DNA of 64,000 nucleotides from Brachionus plicatilis (GCA_010279815.1 QEOQ01000110.1:250950-314949), one strand, 5' to 3'. Shown: positions 44,064 to 57,154, counted from the stretch's first letter. Numbers and translations are program-made. Notes: generated by a model from the sequence alone, not told the origin.

Positions 44064-45834
44064 ATTTTTTATAATTTTTTTAAAAAAAATTTTACCAGAA
44101 AAATTCGAGTATTGTCACTGTGACAGGCAAGAGCTAATGTTTTATTTTATTTGAAGATTCGGTGAGTTAAAATTTGGAATAATAATTTGTGTGTTTTAAA
44201 AAAATTTTTCTTTATTAAAAAAGATAAATTAATAATTTTCAATATGCTTGAACTAAAAATTGGTGAGATATGTAAAAAATTTTTTTATTTAATGATGTAC
44301 AATTGAATGTATTATTTTTTGATTTTGTGCATTTTTTTAAATTTTTTTTTTTTTTTTTTAATAAACTTTAAAAAAGATATTTTTTTTTTAAATATGCTTT
44401 TAAAAAGATTGACTCCATGATTTTTTACACACTTAATTAACTACTTAATTAAAAATTTAGAATTTCTTCAAATTTAAGATAATGATTTGATGGAAAAATT
44501 TAGTGGCATAAGTAATTAAAAAATTACCAGAAATAATAGTAATAATTAAATTTGACGACATCTAAAGATTTTCAATTTTTTTTTCCCGAAGAGAGGGCTC
44601 TAGCTAATTCGAAGTCAAATTAACTTAAGTGGAATTAAGAGTCTTAATTAGCTAGAAATAAAATGGACAAGAATTGTTTTATTGTTTTAAATTGTAAGTT
44701 TTTGTTGGAATAAATTAAATAATCTGAAAACAAAAATGAGCATTTTTCAATTTATTTATTTAATTTCTGTAGAATTTAAGAATATGTTTAAACTTTTTTC
44801 AATTTTAATAAAGAATGAAAATAGCTTCATTTTTTTTCAAAATAGTTTGATTAAATTTATCATTTTGAGTGGAAATTTGTGCTGTAATTAGACTTTGATT
44901 ATTAAAGTGAACATATTCGATTTTATATTCTTATTTTGCTCTTTCATTTGATATACATTGAAATTTGTAATTCTATGCCACAAAATGAAATATTTTAAAA
45001 GATAAACTTGTTTATTTTAACAAAAATTTTTTGAATATTATATTTCAAAAACATTACTCTCAATTTATAAATTTAGCTTATAAATCTTAATTAAAAGGAA
45101 AAAAAAAATAGAATAAATCAGAGTCAAAAATTAAAATTTTTATTTAAATTAAAAAATCGGAGTTTAAGGCTTAAATACTTTATTTCTACAAGTTAATTTA
45201 TTTCCTTAACATTAAAATAAAAATCTAAAACTTCGTTTAGACTTTAGGAAGTTAATAAAAAAATTCTGATTATTTTTTTTAGACTAACTTTTTATTTAGC
45301 TGAAAAAAAATATAAATTGCGTTCAATTGTTTTTAATATAATTTTTAATAAAAATTCAAAAAAAATTTTTCTTAAGAGATAATGAATCAAATTTAAAAAC
45401 TGATCTGCATTTTTTCTACCAAGCAAAATTAGTATTCAAATATATGTTTGATAGGGAAGTAGCTTAGAAATAAGCTCAAGTTTAAGTTATTTATCAAGCC
45501 GATTAATTGCCTCTAATCATCATAACTTATGCCTTTTTCTTAAAGTTATTGGAAAATTTATTATGGCAGCAGTGTGCTCAGGCTGATTTCAACAAATATT
45601 TGAACTTAAATTAGACTCAAACAAAAAAAAAAAAATAATTTTTTTCAAGCTAAATCAATATTAAAATTTAAAATTTGGCTTTAAATTTTTTTCCAAAAAA
45701 CAGTCGCAAAATCAATAAATTTATTTTTCCGACAGCTAAAAAAAAAACCCAATCAATGTAAAAAAAGGTTTTATTTCACTTGAAAATTTTATTTAATTGG
45801 AATATTTAAATTCTAATCAACATATCGCAGCATC
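44064..45834. other. AT-rich intergenic DNA between the GPCR and K2P genes
   Basis: Probably holds the GPCR 3' UTR and the K2P promoter and 5' UTR. No further exon seen. Confidence 0.4.
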
Positions 45835-47168
45835 ATGAGTGAAAAAAGCCAGCCAGACAATAAAAAAACCAAGTCCATGTTCATGAGCAAGGACTTTTGG
45901 AAGAAGGCCATGGCATTTTTTTTCGCTAGGCTCAGTCTCTTGGTCATGGTGGGCATTTATGCGGTGGCAGGAGCATTCCTATTCAGGCTGTTAGAAGAGC
46001 ACAAGGAAGCCAAAGACTGTCATGAGGGCAGGGGCGTCGAGCTGGCCAACATAGTCAACCTAAAGTCCAATTTGCTAACCTACATTCAGTACAACATTTC
46101 TTCCGTGTCCACTGAAACCAACAAGGACAACGAGACTGTGGCAAACACAAAAATAGAAAGTTGGTTGAGTGATTTCCGCGACCAAGTGTTCGAGATCCGA
46201 AGCACGTATAGCTACTCTGGCCAAGACTGTACCACTTCAAGCAAATGGAGTTTTCCCCGGTCACTTCTCTTTGTCATGACTATTTTCACCACAATTGGCT
46301 ATGGACACATTGCGCCTGTGACCAGCGAAGGACAAATAGTGTGCATTTGCTACGCCACTATTGGAATTCCGCTCTTTTTGATGTTTTTGTCGCGAATGTC
46401 CAGCGTTCTTGGTGACATGTTCAGATTTTTGTACTCGCGGGTCTGCTGCTTTTTTTGCTACAGAAGAAAAATGAAGAAAAAGGAGGAAAAGAAAAAAATT
46501 GCCGCGGCTGAAGAGTCCGATAGCGAGCAGAATAACAAGGTCCAAGTGGTTGACGATGATGAGGAGAAGGGCGAAGATGAAGAGGAAAAAGTGACAGTAC
46601 CATTGACAATCACAATGATAGTGTTCACCTTGTACATTATCATCGGGGCTTTGATATTTAGTAATTTTGAGGACTGGCCGATGGTGGCCGCAGGCTATTT
46701 TTGCTTCATTACTTTGTCAACTATTGGATTTGGTGACTATGTGCCTGGACAGAAAGAAGATGATCAAAATGCCACTTTTAAATTAATTACCGGATGCATT
46801 TATTTGCTCATTGGCATGGCTATTTTGGCTATGTGTTTTGATCTAATGCAAGAGGTATTGAGTTTTATAATTTTTTTTTTTTAATTTTTTAATTTTTTAA
46901 ATAGGAAATAATTGCAAAATTTACCTGGCTGGGTAAAAAATTGGGCATAGTTGATAAGGAAGAGGACGAAGAGGAAACAGATGAGAAGGATAAAGAGAAA
47001 AAAGCTGATGAAAGTGAGGAGAAGAAAGTGTCTGAAGATAAAATTGACTTGGGCGGGTCGCCGGTACCGAGTTATTCTGGTTTTGTGGATAAGGATGACC
47101 GCGAGACCATGTCCAGAATGAGGTCTGCGTATTTGCAGAGTGTTGTGCAAAGACAAAAAAAATACTGA
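45835..47168 (+). CDS. Two-pore-domain potassium channel (K2P/TWIK family)
   Basis: Two exons, 45835-46854 and 46905-47168, phase-0 intron of 50 bp; 427 residues. Topology TM1 - long extracellular cap with N-glycosylation motifs (NIS, NET) - pore 1 with TTIGYGHIAP - TM2 - charged cytoplasmic loop - TM3 - pore 2 with STIGFGDYVPG - TM4. Selectivity filters GYG and GFG in tandem pore loops are diagnostic of K2P leak channels, which set resting membrane potential. The cytoplasmic loop (about residues 210-255) and the C-terminal tail are very rich in Lys/Glu/Asp. The last exon starts EIIAKFTWLGKKLGI, as in other invertebrate TWIK-like proteins. Which subfamily it belongs to cannot be told by eye. 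Confidence 0.93.
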
Positions 47169-49695
47169 ATTCAAATTGATGTGTTAAAATGAGATTGATT
47201 AAATTTTATTTAAAAAAAAAACAAAATTGAATAATATTTTTTTTTTAATTTTAAGAAAAATTCTGAGATTTTACTTTTTTTCGAATTAATTTTTAACATA
47301 AATTCAATGGATAAATTTTTGTTCAAATTGATAAGGCATTTTAAATTTTTTTTATGATTTTAATTTTTTTTCTATTCATAAAGAAAACAGAGTAAATAAA
47401 ATTGAGTGTTGAAAATACAAATAATCAAGTAAATAGACATAATAAATACGTAGGCTGGAAGGAAAATTGAATTAATCAAATAAAATTTTTGTGCTAATAA
47501 ATTTGAATATTTAGTTTAATTTTTCATTTAAAATTGCTTGTTGTGTAAATATGATAAAAAAGTAATAAGAAAAATATATTCTCTCTCATTTTTAAAATGT
47601 TCTAAACAAAATAAAATGTATTTTAACTAGGAACCCATGGTATTACCATAAGTTTCTATCAATTATTAGACCTTTTGATAGTTTTATATTAGGTGCCATT
47701 TTACTACTCATAATTTAATGGATAATTGAGGACCCGTTTCTTTGTAAACGGTGTGGACAATGATATTGGTTTAATATTGTAATTAGAAATTTAGAGCATT
47801 TGTATTTAGTATCATAATTTTTATTCTAAGTGAATAGCTTACTTAATATCTTTTTTACTTTCATAAAAAACTATGGGGAATGGTAAAACCTGCCATAAAT
47901 CTTTGCAAATTACCCCGAGGTTCTAATTACCCCATGTCTTATAAAAAAAAAAAATTAACCTTTTACTATTATATCAGTTTGCTTTATTTTAATTTATCAC
48001 ATAGTCTCATAAGATTATACTATGTAAAGTTTAAAAGTTTTTTTCACAATTATCATGTTTAATCCATGTCAAAAAATGCTTTATAATCTATTTTAAATTG
48101 CATTTTTCTTTTAATTTTTTGTATAATTTTAAAATGGATTTAATAGTTCACTTAAAATAGTTTTTTTTTGTTACCCCAAAAAAAATAAGTTTTTCACCCC
48201 CAAAAAATTAACCCCTTTTAGAAATCACAAAACTTAAATCCCATTCTAAAATTACCGATTTTTTGAGATAAGTCCATTAAATAAAATAAGTTATTTTGAT
48301 ATTATTCCGAGTTATTTTATTAATTAAAAAAAACAAATTTTATTAACTTATTAACTCAACCATTTTACACCAAAACCCCATGGGGGAGTCTGCAAGGTTT
48401 TATGGAATTAACAATGAAATTTTACATTCTAAAATGGCAATGCCTGTTAAATAATTTTTAATGTTTCTTATTAATTAAGTTTTAAATTTTTGAACGATCA
48501 ATTTTCAGAAATAAATATTCCCTTTTATATTAACCCTCAAGAATTTTTATATTCTTTTAAGGAATTCTTCGAATTATATATTTATTTATTTGTTTTCTTA
48601 CCGATATAAAGCTATTTCAGAATAACATATTAAAAATAAAATCAAAATAAAGTTTAATTTATTTTTTTTTGTAAATCATTGTGTCAAAATATGTGTCAAA
48701 TTTTTGTTTTCAAGTTAATGTTTTCTCCAATTAATTCACCTTGGGAATTTTTCTTTCTTTATAGTTAACTAACTTTTTCGCATCATGTTAAACGATTGAG
48801 TCAATTGAAAAAAAAAATCGCTATATTTTTATAATATTAAGATTCTTAAGAAGTTGAAAAAATAATTAGATAGTTAAAGGATGGAAACAAACCACGTACT
48901 GTATCTTCAAAAACATTCCAAAAATTTTTAAATTTATTTTACAAATCTTTTTAATATGAACTACGAACATAATGATTAAAAAAATGATTGTTTTATGAAA
49001 TTTTGATTTTTTAGATTTTTGAGGTTGCAAAGCCTTAAAAAAATAGCTGAGAATTTTATTTTTACAAAAACATAATCTTTTTTGGTAAAAAGGGTTTTCA
49101 ATATATCTCTTTTAAAAAATTAAATCACTTGATAGTTTTTTCTGATATATTTTTTTACCTAATTAAAAAATTTTCAATAAACAATTTTCAAGAGTTTTAA
49201 TCACTTTAATTGTACATCAAAAATTTTTATATCAAATTCTGATTAAAATTTGATTATTGCTTTTGAAATTATTGATTAAATTGAGTTGAATGAATTTAAA
49301 TTAAATTTTCCAAGCTTAAATTAAGAAATTGTAGAATATTGATTATTAATTAAAAAGATCTTTGGAATTTAATTATTTTATCTAGTTTTTTTATATATTT
49401 TAAAGACAAATAAATTTTTTAAGGCTTATTTATAATTACAATTTATTTTTTTAAAGTGTTTTTTTATATTAAATAGATAGGACACAACTCTTTTGATTAA
49501 TTTTTCAAAGACAAAAAAATTAAAAAGCTATGAAAAAGAAATTGAAAAAAATAAGGTTTTTTAAAATTTTATTTCAGAAAATTTTAATTTAACATAGCAG
49601 TAAAAATACACTAAACTAATAAACTTAAAAATTTAATTCAACTTTCTATAATAAAACTAAAATTTTGAGATCTTCCATTTTTTCTCGTAAAAAAT
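47169..49695. other. Intergenic DNA with a dispersed repeat also found at 57.9-58.6 kb
   Basis: Roughly 47940-48640 shares several blocks with 57900-58640 in the same order, for example AATCCATGTCAAAAAATG, TTTTACATTCT(A/G)AAATG, TTAATTAAGTTTTAAATTTT and a closing TTATTTATTTGTTTTCTTACCGA. The copies have drifted and carry no intact frame. A CATGGGG/CCCCATG pair occurs at both sides of the first copy, but I could not fix its termini. Confidence 0.4.
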
Positions 49696-52600
49696 CTAAA
49701 CTAAATCTTTATTTGTGAGATGTTCATCATCCTTATGAGAATGTTTGACCATTTCGGTGTATAAATGCGGATTTTTCCGTACCAATTTAAGCGCATATTC
49801 ACTAAGAGTCTTGACACTTATCTGACAAAGATCAATTTGAATTATTGGCTTAATAGCGCTTAGCAAACTTCTGAATAAAGATGGAAAAGCTAGTTCTTGT
49901 TGAGCAAGTAATTGTTTCATTCTTTGTCTTTCTTTTGGCGCTTCGAAACAAGCAGGGCAATTTTCAGTAATTATCGGAAAATGATTTCCTTCCGCGAACG
50001 ACCTGAGGTCTTTTTCGCGCACATAAACAAATGGTCTGATGATCTTTAAGTCACCGTCCTCGTTCTGATAAGCCGCTTTCATGGACCACAGTTTTCCATT
50101 GTAAAAAATTGACATCATAAAGCTTTCAGTAAAATCGTCCAGATGCTGTCCCAAGGCTAAAATGTTGTAGCCGTTTTGTCGGGCTGCGCGGTATATTCGA
50201 CCTCTCTTCATTCGACTACAAAAGCTACAAATTGATGCACATTCATATGGCAAATTTTCCGCAGTTTCCAAAATAGCTAACATTTAAAAAATAAGAAAAA
50301 AATATCTTTTTAATTTTATAAATAAGATTACTTTGTTCTTCATAAAAATATGGTACATTGAGTTCGGCCAAATATTGCTTCAACGAGCTGGGGTTGTAAG
50401 CTGGTGTCTTTGGATCAACAGTGACAGCTCCAAATTCAAAATTGATGTTCTGTTAAAAAAAAAAAATTTTGACATTTATTTTTTTTAATTTATTTTTAAA
50501 ATTATTATAGAATAAAATAAAATTTTAATAAATTTCTTAAAGAGATAATTGATTCACTACAAACAAGAAATGTCACCCACAATTAAAAAACTGCTACCCA
50601 CAATTAGAAAACTGCTACCCACAATTAGAAAACTGCTACCCACAAATATAAAACTTCTCAACACAAGTGACTTTTGTGCACAAAAATCACTTGTGTTGAG
50701 CAAAAAAATTATTAAATTAATAAAATATTTTACATCATCTTCTTTTTCATTATAAAATTGTGATTTTTCCGATTGAAATGTTACTTTTTAAATCTAATTA
50801 GCTATTTTTGTATTTGTAGTTTTAAAATCTTGTTCTTGAAGTTTATCAATTGTCTCGGCGTCATTAAGCGAATTATCATGATTTATTGCTTTCTTACATT
50901 TATCTCAGAATCGTCAAAAGTCAAAGTCAAAGTCTGACTTTGACTTGAGTCTAAAATAATTTCAAAGTCAAAGTCTGACTTTGACTTGAGTCTAAAATAA
51001 TTTCAAAGTCAAAGTCTGACTTTGACTTGAGTCTAAAATAATTTCAAAGTCAAAGTATATCTTTTCCCCAATATTCAAAAGTAAAGCTTTTAACTTCTTA
51101 AAAAGCATTCAAAATCTTTTAAAATTTTCAATTAAAATAAAATTTTATTTATTGAATGATTCAAAAATTTCAAGAAAAAAGGTGATGTAAATCAAAATGA
51201 GTCAGGTAGAACGAAACATATAAGAACATAAAAAAACATAAATAAAGAAAATAAAATATATAGAAAAATATTGTTTTAATTAATGAGAAAAAAAACATGC
51301 AACCAATTTAATAAAAGAAATAAAAAACATAAATTCAAAATCCAATCTTTTTTAATATTTTTAGTTTAAAAAAAATTAGACTAATTATTTTTTTCACTTA
51401 AATTTACAGGTATTTTAACACATTTTTTTGTCATTTTTAAAAAAAATTTAAATTAATTTTTCTAAAAAACTTATAAATTTTTCAAGCTGAAGGGTTTTAA
51501 TTCAGTCTAAGTTTTGTCTCATATTAACTATTTAAGTAATTTTTGATGTAATTAATGTTTTATCTCTTTTTGATTTTTTATAGTTTATGTTTTTTTCCTC
51601 TTAAAATTAGTAAAATTGACTGAAGGTTTTTTTCTCATGCCTTAATGTTTTTTCTCTCTTTTAATGTTTTTTTCTACCTCAACCATTCAAAATGAATGTT
51701 TCACAAAATTTGTGTGAAAAAGTTTTGCATTTTGTGTTTAACAGCTTTACAATTGCAAAATTTTTTTTGTGTGGGTAACAGTTTTTTTATTTGTGAGCAC
51801 TAGGTAGACCCTTTCTTAAATTCATAAATTTCAAAATGGTTCAAACCTTAGATTTGGCAACAAATTGGTATTGTCTGATGGCATGTAGAAGAGACATTGA
51901 ATCCTTGCCGCCTGACAAGCAGACTAAAACCTTATCACCATCGCTGATCATGTTAAATTCTTGTAAAGCTTCCACAAATGGTTTAAAAATGCTTTTTGGT
52001 GGCGAATGCCACTCATGTTTATAGCTTTTTTCAACATTCTTTTTTTGGTTATTTTTTAATTTAAGCTGGCACACAAAATCAGAGTTTAATGTCTCATTCC
52101 CATTAGAATCACTATTTTTATCCATCTGGTTCTTTTTATACATATTAATAGACTTGGTATAGTTATGTTTTTCCTCTACATTTTGCTTGACTTGATCCCG
52201 AATTAATTTCACATATTGGTCTAATTTTTCATGCGCAAAATAAGCTTCTGCGTGTTCTCTGTACGACATGGAAAATTTTTTTTTCCCATTTGTTTCCACT
52301 TGGTAAACTTGGTCCAAATCAGCATCAAACGAGTACCTACGAGGCATAAATGGTGGCACATATACCTCATTGTTGTATAACGATTTGTTATCATGCAAAA
52401 TACCATAGGCTTCGCTGGCTAACAAAAACCAGCGCAGCTTTGATGCCTCTTCGCCAAAAATAAGTCTTTGATCAGATATTTGGAGAGTTATCTTTTAAAA
52501 AAAATATTTAAAAAAAAAATAATTTTAATTTTTATTACTTTGACTCCTTCCAAAGCTTTATTTGCCAAATTAATACATTCCTTGAATTTTTAAAATTAAA

Positions 52601-55600
52601 AATGAACAATTAAAAAAAATGACAATCAGTACTAGATCACTGATGGGACAGTCTTGTTCCAAGTGAGCTATTCTTTGGTTATAATTGAAGCTTCCATTTT
52701 TGTAATTGATGTATGATAACCATTTTCGGTCTTTGAACACCTGAAAATTTCGGTGCCTAAACTCAGCTGTTTGCAAGTTACAGATATATTGTGGTAAAAA
52801 TTTCCATCCATGTTCGCAGACAAATTTAATTGCGTCAAGTATAAAATCCACTTTAGACTCTTGGAAAAAAAATGGCAAATTAAAGCGTGTAAAGCCGGGT
52901 CTTAGCATCTCTGACTTGGTGGTGTCGTGCCCAATTCTCAAGTGATGACGATCGATCCTTTCATCCTGGATCAAAATTTCCTCATAGGCTTTGGCCATTT
53001 CATAGCTAAGACCCATTATGTACTGGGAATAGGGTCCGGCACATGCACAACCCGACCGGGTCTGTATGCCGAACAAATCGTTAAGCAATGAAGTGACAAA
53101 ATTCGGATGCAAAAATAAGCCTGTTTGTTCATGCTGGATCAGGAATGAGAATATTCCCAAGCGACGCACACTCAAACTTCCCAGAACTACCAAATTGGGA
53201 ATTTTGGCAAAAAACTGAATTGCTTTTCTAAATTAAAAGTATTATCAATTTTTATCAGAATTTTTTTAAAAGTAGGGTTGTTAATCGATCTATTCTTTTT
53301 TAAATGATTATATAATAAAATCAACTATTAAAAAAACGATCTCGATAAAATATTTTTTAAAAAATCAAATTTTTATTTTTTGATTATTTTATATTCTATT
53401 TTGTTTGATAAAAAAGAAAAAAAATTTAAAAAATTAACATCATCTTAATCTCGTCGTAAACTAAACTTTCTAAAAATTCTTTTTCACTTAGTCATAAAAA
53501 AATAAAATCAAAAATCAAAAATTTTAAAACGTTTAAAGTTTATCTTAAAAAAAATTGAAACATGGGACGAGAAGTTAGTGGTCGCCGAATAGGTCAAGCA
53601 AAACGAAAATCGGAAGAGGATCAAACAATTTTAAATAAGTCATTTAAAAAAAATAAAAATCTTAGACTCGGACTTTTGAAGAAAAAAAAAATCCGGACTT
53701 GGATTTGACTTGAGACTTGTGACTTTTAAACAACTATGATTTTTATTAAAAATTTAAATCTTTTGTCAAACTCAGATGTGAAATATCCAAAATATTTTTT
53801 TAAATCAATTTGGCTCTAATTAAGTTGGCTGAATCAGAATTATAAATAAAAAAAAAAACTTTAGCCTGAAAAAAAGCTAAAGTTTTTCAAGCTAAAGTTT
53901 TTTTTGAGATAAAGTAAATTTTTGATCGTAATCGAAAAAAATAGGAAAATTATCAATTTTGATTAGATTATTTGAGTAAAATTTTTTAAATCATTTTCAA
54001 ATTTTATTTTAGTTTTGTAGTTATTCAAATCTGTGAAAATAAATTAAATTAAAAATTCATTTTAATTAATTAGTTCTTTAATTATAATAAATCTTATTTA
54101 AATATAAAATCATGTTACTCGCATATCATATCTAAACTTTTTTTAATTCTAATTTTTTATTATTTTTAAAACTATATTTATCCTTTTTCTTTAATTATTT
54201 ATTTGTTTTTTACTTCATTGCTTATATTAGCGATTACCATATTGTCACAATTTTTCATTATTTTTATAATTTAAAGCATGCAAGCTTATCGGGTCCTTGA
54301 ATCAACTTTATTTAATAATTTAATTAACTAAGTGCAGATTTTAAAAATTTATATTGACAAAATTTTTTTAAAACTAAAAAAAGACAAAATAAATTTTACC
54401 TTTTTTAAAAGTGGTGGTAATGGTAGATTTATTTGCTCTTTTTGAGTTTTACTAAAAATGTCTGGTAATTCTGGTAAATTTGCATTAATTAGGTAAAAAA
54501 ATTTTAGCGGAAGTTAACTCAAATTTTAGAAAATTAAAAATTTTGGTAAAATCAATTTTAAAAATCAGGACTTAAAATAACTTTACGTTTTAGGCTCTTT
54601 TCGAAGTATTCAATAGAATCACAACTGCAAATGGAAGTAAATACTCTTAAAAATTCACTTTTTTCAACAAAAATTTTGGTATAAAATACCAGAGTTTTTT
54701 TTAAAAAAGTCAAGTAATGATTAAATTATTTTTTTTCCTTCCTGTCAGACAAAAATTTATGTGACCGCCACAAACTGCTTGGAACGGCAGAAAAATTAAT
54801 ATCCATGATTTTGACTTAAAATTGTGACTTAAAAATATCTAGAAATAATTCTAATTTTTGCCTTATTTTATGCAAATATTTTGAAAAATGAATTTTAAAT
54901 ATTCTTTTAATTGAAATTTCCTGGCCAGATTAGCCTTCTTATTTTTAAATGGTAAAAAAGCTACAGTGGTTAAAATTAGACTGCATAATGGGTAAGATTA
55001 CATTATTTTACGTAATTTTACGTCGGAAAATGAAACTTTACATAATATTGCATTATTTTTTGTATTTGCAGAATCAGTATTTTGGTGGTAAAAAGGATTT
55101 ATCATCTGCTACAATTTACAGAACATGTTTTGGTCGTTCAGAACTTAAGCTTTGAAATTTTTAATATTTTGTTTTTGTTTTTTGTACCAAATACCACAAT
55201 GCCAAAACATTTTACATTATTACTTTGTTTACATCATTTTACGTAAATTACACAACCAAATGTAATAATATGTAATTTTCTGTCATGCTTTTTAAATTAA
55301 TATAAATATAAGTAAAATACCCATATTTTATTGCCAAAAGATGATTTTACGTTCAAAATTATCTAAGTCATTTAGTGAAGAACCAGGAAAAACGCTTGGA
55401 TTTTATACAAAAAATTACCCAGGTATAATTAATAAAATAAAAAGTAATTTTTTAAAGCTTCTTTTAAAAAGCGTCCTCTTTACAATTAGCTTGTGATAAA
55501 ATTAGCAAGAGACCATTTTATGATTGTTATAAATAAGAGGCGACTGCTTTAAAAAAATTTTTTTTTAATTAATTACTAAATTTAAATATAGTTGAGTTAG

Positions 55601-57154
55601 CCAAACTGATGCCTGCGGAAAAATCTTTCAATGAATGCTGGAAAAAAGCAGAAGGATGGCTAATAACAGAAAAGTCAGCCGTAAAAAAATATAGGTACTG
55701 TACTTATATTTATATTAATTTAAAAAGTATGAAAGAAAATTATATATTATTACATTAAATTGTGTAATTTTACGTAAAATGATGTAAAATGATGTAATTC
55801 AAATTTATTAATTTCAAATTTTTCCTCTAAAATTCAGTTTTTTTTAGCCTTAAACAACAAACTTACTTAAATTAGTGTAAAATTCCGTAAAATTACTTCA
55901 GATTATATTATCTTAAATTTTCTTACATACATTTAATGATGTAATATTATGTAAAGTTACATTATCTAACGTAAAATTGCGTAAAATAGTGTAATCTTAC
56001 CCATTATACAGTTTAACTTTAACCACTGTAAATATAAAATTAAAATTTTAAAATAAACAAACAAACAATTAGAGGAAAATAAATTTTATTTACTTTGTAT
56101 AGTGGTCTTCTTTGTTTAGAATGGTGTCGATTCCGATGGCGTTTTTGAGCTGAAAAACAAGTCCAGCACGGATCGACTCGACAATGGCGGGCGTGCCCCC
56201 CTCTTCCCTCATTTCATCATTTTTCAAATAGCGGTGATCATTTTTGGTCACATAAAAAACAGTTCCGCCACCACATCCATCCGGCACTCTATTTACAAAC
56301 AATTTTTTTTTGGCTATCAAAATCCCAGGTGTCTGTGGTCCGCCAACAAATTTGTGCACTGACAAAAAAATTGCGTCTTTGTGCGCCAACTCTTTGTCTT
56401 CCTCATCGGACACAAATGGATTCATGTTGACATCAACATGAGGCGCCGCAGAAGCAAAGTCCCAAAAAGACAAAAAGCCATATTTGTGCAATAAGATGGT
56501 AATTTTTTCTGAGTCAGACAAAATGCCTGTGATGTTGGACGCTGCGCTGAAGCTGCCAATGCGCACTCTCCGGTCATGCTGGTACTGTTCCAGCTTGGAC
56601 TGCAAATCATCGAGGTCTATGGAACCACGCTGGGTCTCGTTGATGAAGACCACCTCTGCTAAGGCCTCCCGCCATGGTAACAAATTTGAGTGGTGCTCGT
56701 ATGGAGACACAAAAACCACCGGTGGTTCGCTCAGCTCCAAAGCATTGAGCAATTTGTTCACCGCACCGGTGGTGCCCGAGGATACAAAAACAACCAAGTC
56801 ATGCTCACTGGCGTTCACACAATTGCGGACGATGTCTCTTGCCTCTTGGCGAAACAGGGTTGTTTGAAGACTGGTCACTGTGCTAGTGGTGTGAGTGTTG
56901 CCATAGTCCGGAAGCACTTGGCTCCGAATGAAGTCTTCGATGAAGCTGAGCGAGCGACCGCTGGCTGTGTAATCACAGTAGACCACTTGCCGGTGTCCAA
57001 AAGGCGACAGAAACTTTTCATTGGCGCCAATCTCTGATTCAGATACCAATTTTAGCAAAGCTTGAGGGTCTTTTTCACCAGTTGGCTCCTCGTCCTGGTC
57101 TTTGGATGGCAAATCGTAAAAAATGCGATCTGCGTGAGATTTTTTGTTTGCCAT
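49696..57154 (-). CDS. Class V aminotransferase (cysteine-desulfurase-like) fused to a TtcA-like PP-loop thiolase
   Basis: Six minus-strand exons join in one frame: 56094-57154, 52633-53227, 52539-52580, 51847-52491, 50332-50449 and 49696-50276 (1,013 residues). Residues about 40-480 are a class V PLP enzyme: SSGTTGAVNK, YEHHSNLLPW, WDFASAAPHVD (Asp 232), SVHKFVGGPQTPG (Schiff-base Lys 268) and, on a loop, RSGCACAGPY (Cys near 414), the place of the sulfur-carrying cysteine in desulfurases. Residues about 745-1000 are a TtcA-type domain: VLVCLSGGKDSMSLL (PP-loop near 759), INFEFGAVTVDP, CSFCSRMKRGR, LGQHLDDFTESF and ENCPACFEAPKERQRMK. TtcA thiolates cytidine 32 of tRNA in bacteria using an Fe-S cluster and a desulfurase as sulfur donor. 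One chain with both parts suggests self-contained sulfur transfer; the substrate is inferred. No obvious mitochondrial leader. Introns with GT-AG ends exclude bacterial contamination. Confidence 0.85.
50571..51788. repeat. Repeat-rich insert in an intron of the fusion gene, inverted ends
   Basis: The left side is a 20-bp tandem array (about 50571-50648; AAACTGCTACCCACAATTAG units, three full copies plus degenerate edges). The right side at 51768-51788 carries the inverse, TTGTGTGGGTAACAGTTTTTT. Just inside the left array is a 44-bp near-perfect palindrome (50657-50700; arms CTCAACACAAGTGA around TTTTGTGCACAAAA). The middle includes a 41-bp tandem array (50917-51056). Inverted ends with an array suggest a non-autonomous DNA transposon, but no target duplication was identified. 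Confidence 0.5.
50917..51056. repeat. Tandem array, period 41, three copies
   Basis: Each unit contains AAAGTCAAAGTCTGACTTTG (itself palindromic) and GAGTCTAAAATAATTTC. Similar AAGTC/GACTT words are dispersed at about 5.3, 5.8, 53.7, 57.8 and 61.6 kb. Confidence 0.85.
54962..56030 (+). mobile_element. TA-flanked inverted-repeat transposon carrying two exon-like pieces
   Basis: The element is 54964-56028 with TIRs of about 60 bp (CAGTGGTTAAAATTAGACTG... and its reverse complement, about 90% alike), bordered by TA on both sides as in Tc1/mariner-type elements. It sits in intron 1 of the fusion gene. No transposase is visible. ACGTAA/TTACGT words cluster near both ends. Inside are two exon-like segments (see 55341-55694). 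A small inverted repeat (AAGCGTCCTCTT / AAGAGGCGACTGCTT, about 55465-55550) lies between them. Confidence 0.7.
55341..55694 (+). pseudogene. Two spliceable exon-like fragments captured in a transposon
   Basis: ATG at 55341 opens 27 codons (LRSKLSKSFSEEPGKTLGF) to a GTATAA donor after 55422. A TTTAAATATAG acceptor precedes 55592, and the frame continues phase-correctly through KLMPAEKSFNECWKKAEGW to a GTACTG donor after 55694. A third exon was not found inside the element. The preserved phase and splice signals suggest a gene piece captured by the element. I do not recognise the parent. Confidence 0.4.

Noticed and set aside
46055..46643. Minus-strand frames over the K2P gene
   Set aside because: Antisense shadows of the channel exon, caused by its GAA/AAG-rich loop.
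49696..57154. Bacterial contamination as the source of the TtcA-like sequence
   Set aside because: The domain is split by AT-rich GT-AG introns that keep the frame, and the surrounding DNA has the same composition as the rest of the window.
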